Source: Colivivens sp963645405 (lineage in GTDB: Bacteria; Bacteroidota; Bacteroidia; Bacteroidales; Bacteroidaceae). From it: DNA of 5,200 bases. The notes under the pieces were generated by a model. It had not been told where the DNA came from, ran no database searches, and worked only from the letters and a program-made list of their open reading frames with translations. Positions within the stretch are counted from its first letter, which is position 1; every line of letters begins with the position of its first letter. A program made the position numbers and the translations under genes. Of the stretch, positions 5,190-5,200 are shown in pieces. The stretch covers positions 1-5,200 of the forward strand of contig CAVISR010000107.1 of NCBI GenBank assembly GCA_963645405.1, written 5' to 3'.

Positions 5190-5200
5190 GAATATGGAGG

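Larger units (their letters stand above)
4836..5200. other. Repeat-rich intergenic tail after queA
   Basis: No convincing gene lies in this 365-base stretch. An open frame at 4847-5080 (TTG start; ATG at 4865, 72 codons) spans the repeats, but it matches no family I know and looks like a by-product of them. Base use changes sharply from the C-rich coding strand of the operon to T-rich sequence. The region holds a direct repeat pair (4882-4925), a hairpin (4922-4937), a palindromic tandem array (4970-5052) and a 17-bp inverted repeat (5146-5189). It probably serves as the 3' untranslated region of queA and its terminator zone; no TAnnTTTG promoter box is seen on the plus strand. Confidence 0.6.

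Overview
The window looks like chromosomal DNA from a member of the Bacteroidales, most likely Prevotella-like. The evidence is the Bacteroidetes-type promoter boxes (TAnnTTTG) on both strands upstream of the first genes, the absence of Shine-Dalgarno sequences, tRNA genes without an encoded CCA end, and protein sequences that match the Bacteroidales versions of Psd, PssA, TadA, BirA and QueA. The genus is an inference; no rRNA or other marker is present.

Layout: bases 1-159 hold two tRNA genes on the minus strand, tRNA-Gln(TTG) followed by a tRNA with a CAT anticodon that is cut by the window edge. Bases 160-329 are a divergent promoter region rich in T and A tracts. Six genes then follow on the plus strand: psd (330), pssA (1066), a small membrane protein resembling DUF4834 (1896), tadA (2240), birA (2746) and queA (3543-4835). 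Gaps between them are 14 to 71 bases and hold no recognisable internal promoter, so they are probably one operon read from the promoter just ahead of psd. Bases 4836-5200 hold no convincing gene but are dense in short repeats and palindromes: a 21-bp direct repeat pair, a four-unit 21-bp tandem array of palindromes, and a perfect 17-bp inverted repeat near the right edge.

Functionally, pssA and psd make phosphatidylserine and convert it to phosphatidylethanolamine, the main membrane phospholipid. tadA and queA both modify the wobble base (position 34) of tRNA anticodons, making inosine and the queuosine precursor. birA attaches biotin to carboxylase subunits, including acetyl-CoA carboxylase, and so feeds fatty acid synthesis. 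The operon is therefore core housekeeping (lipid, biotin and tRNA maturation). I see no phage, transposase, CRISPR, toxin-antitoxin or defence gene.

No clear new system is present. The parts that familiar genes do not explain are the repeat-rich tail after queA and a short Ser/Glu-rich insertion, made of an internal duplication, inside QueA.
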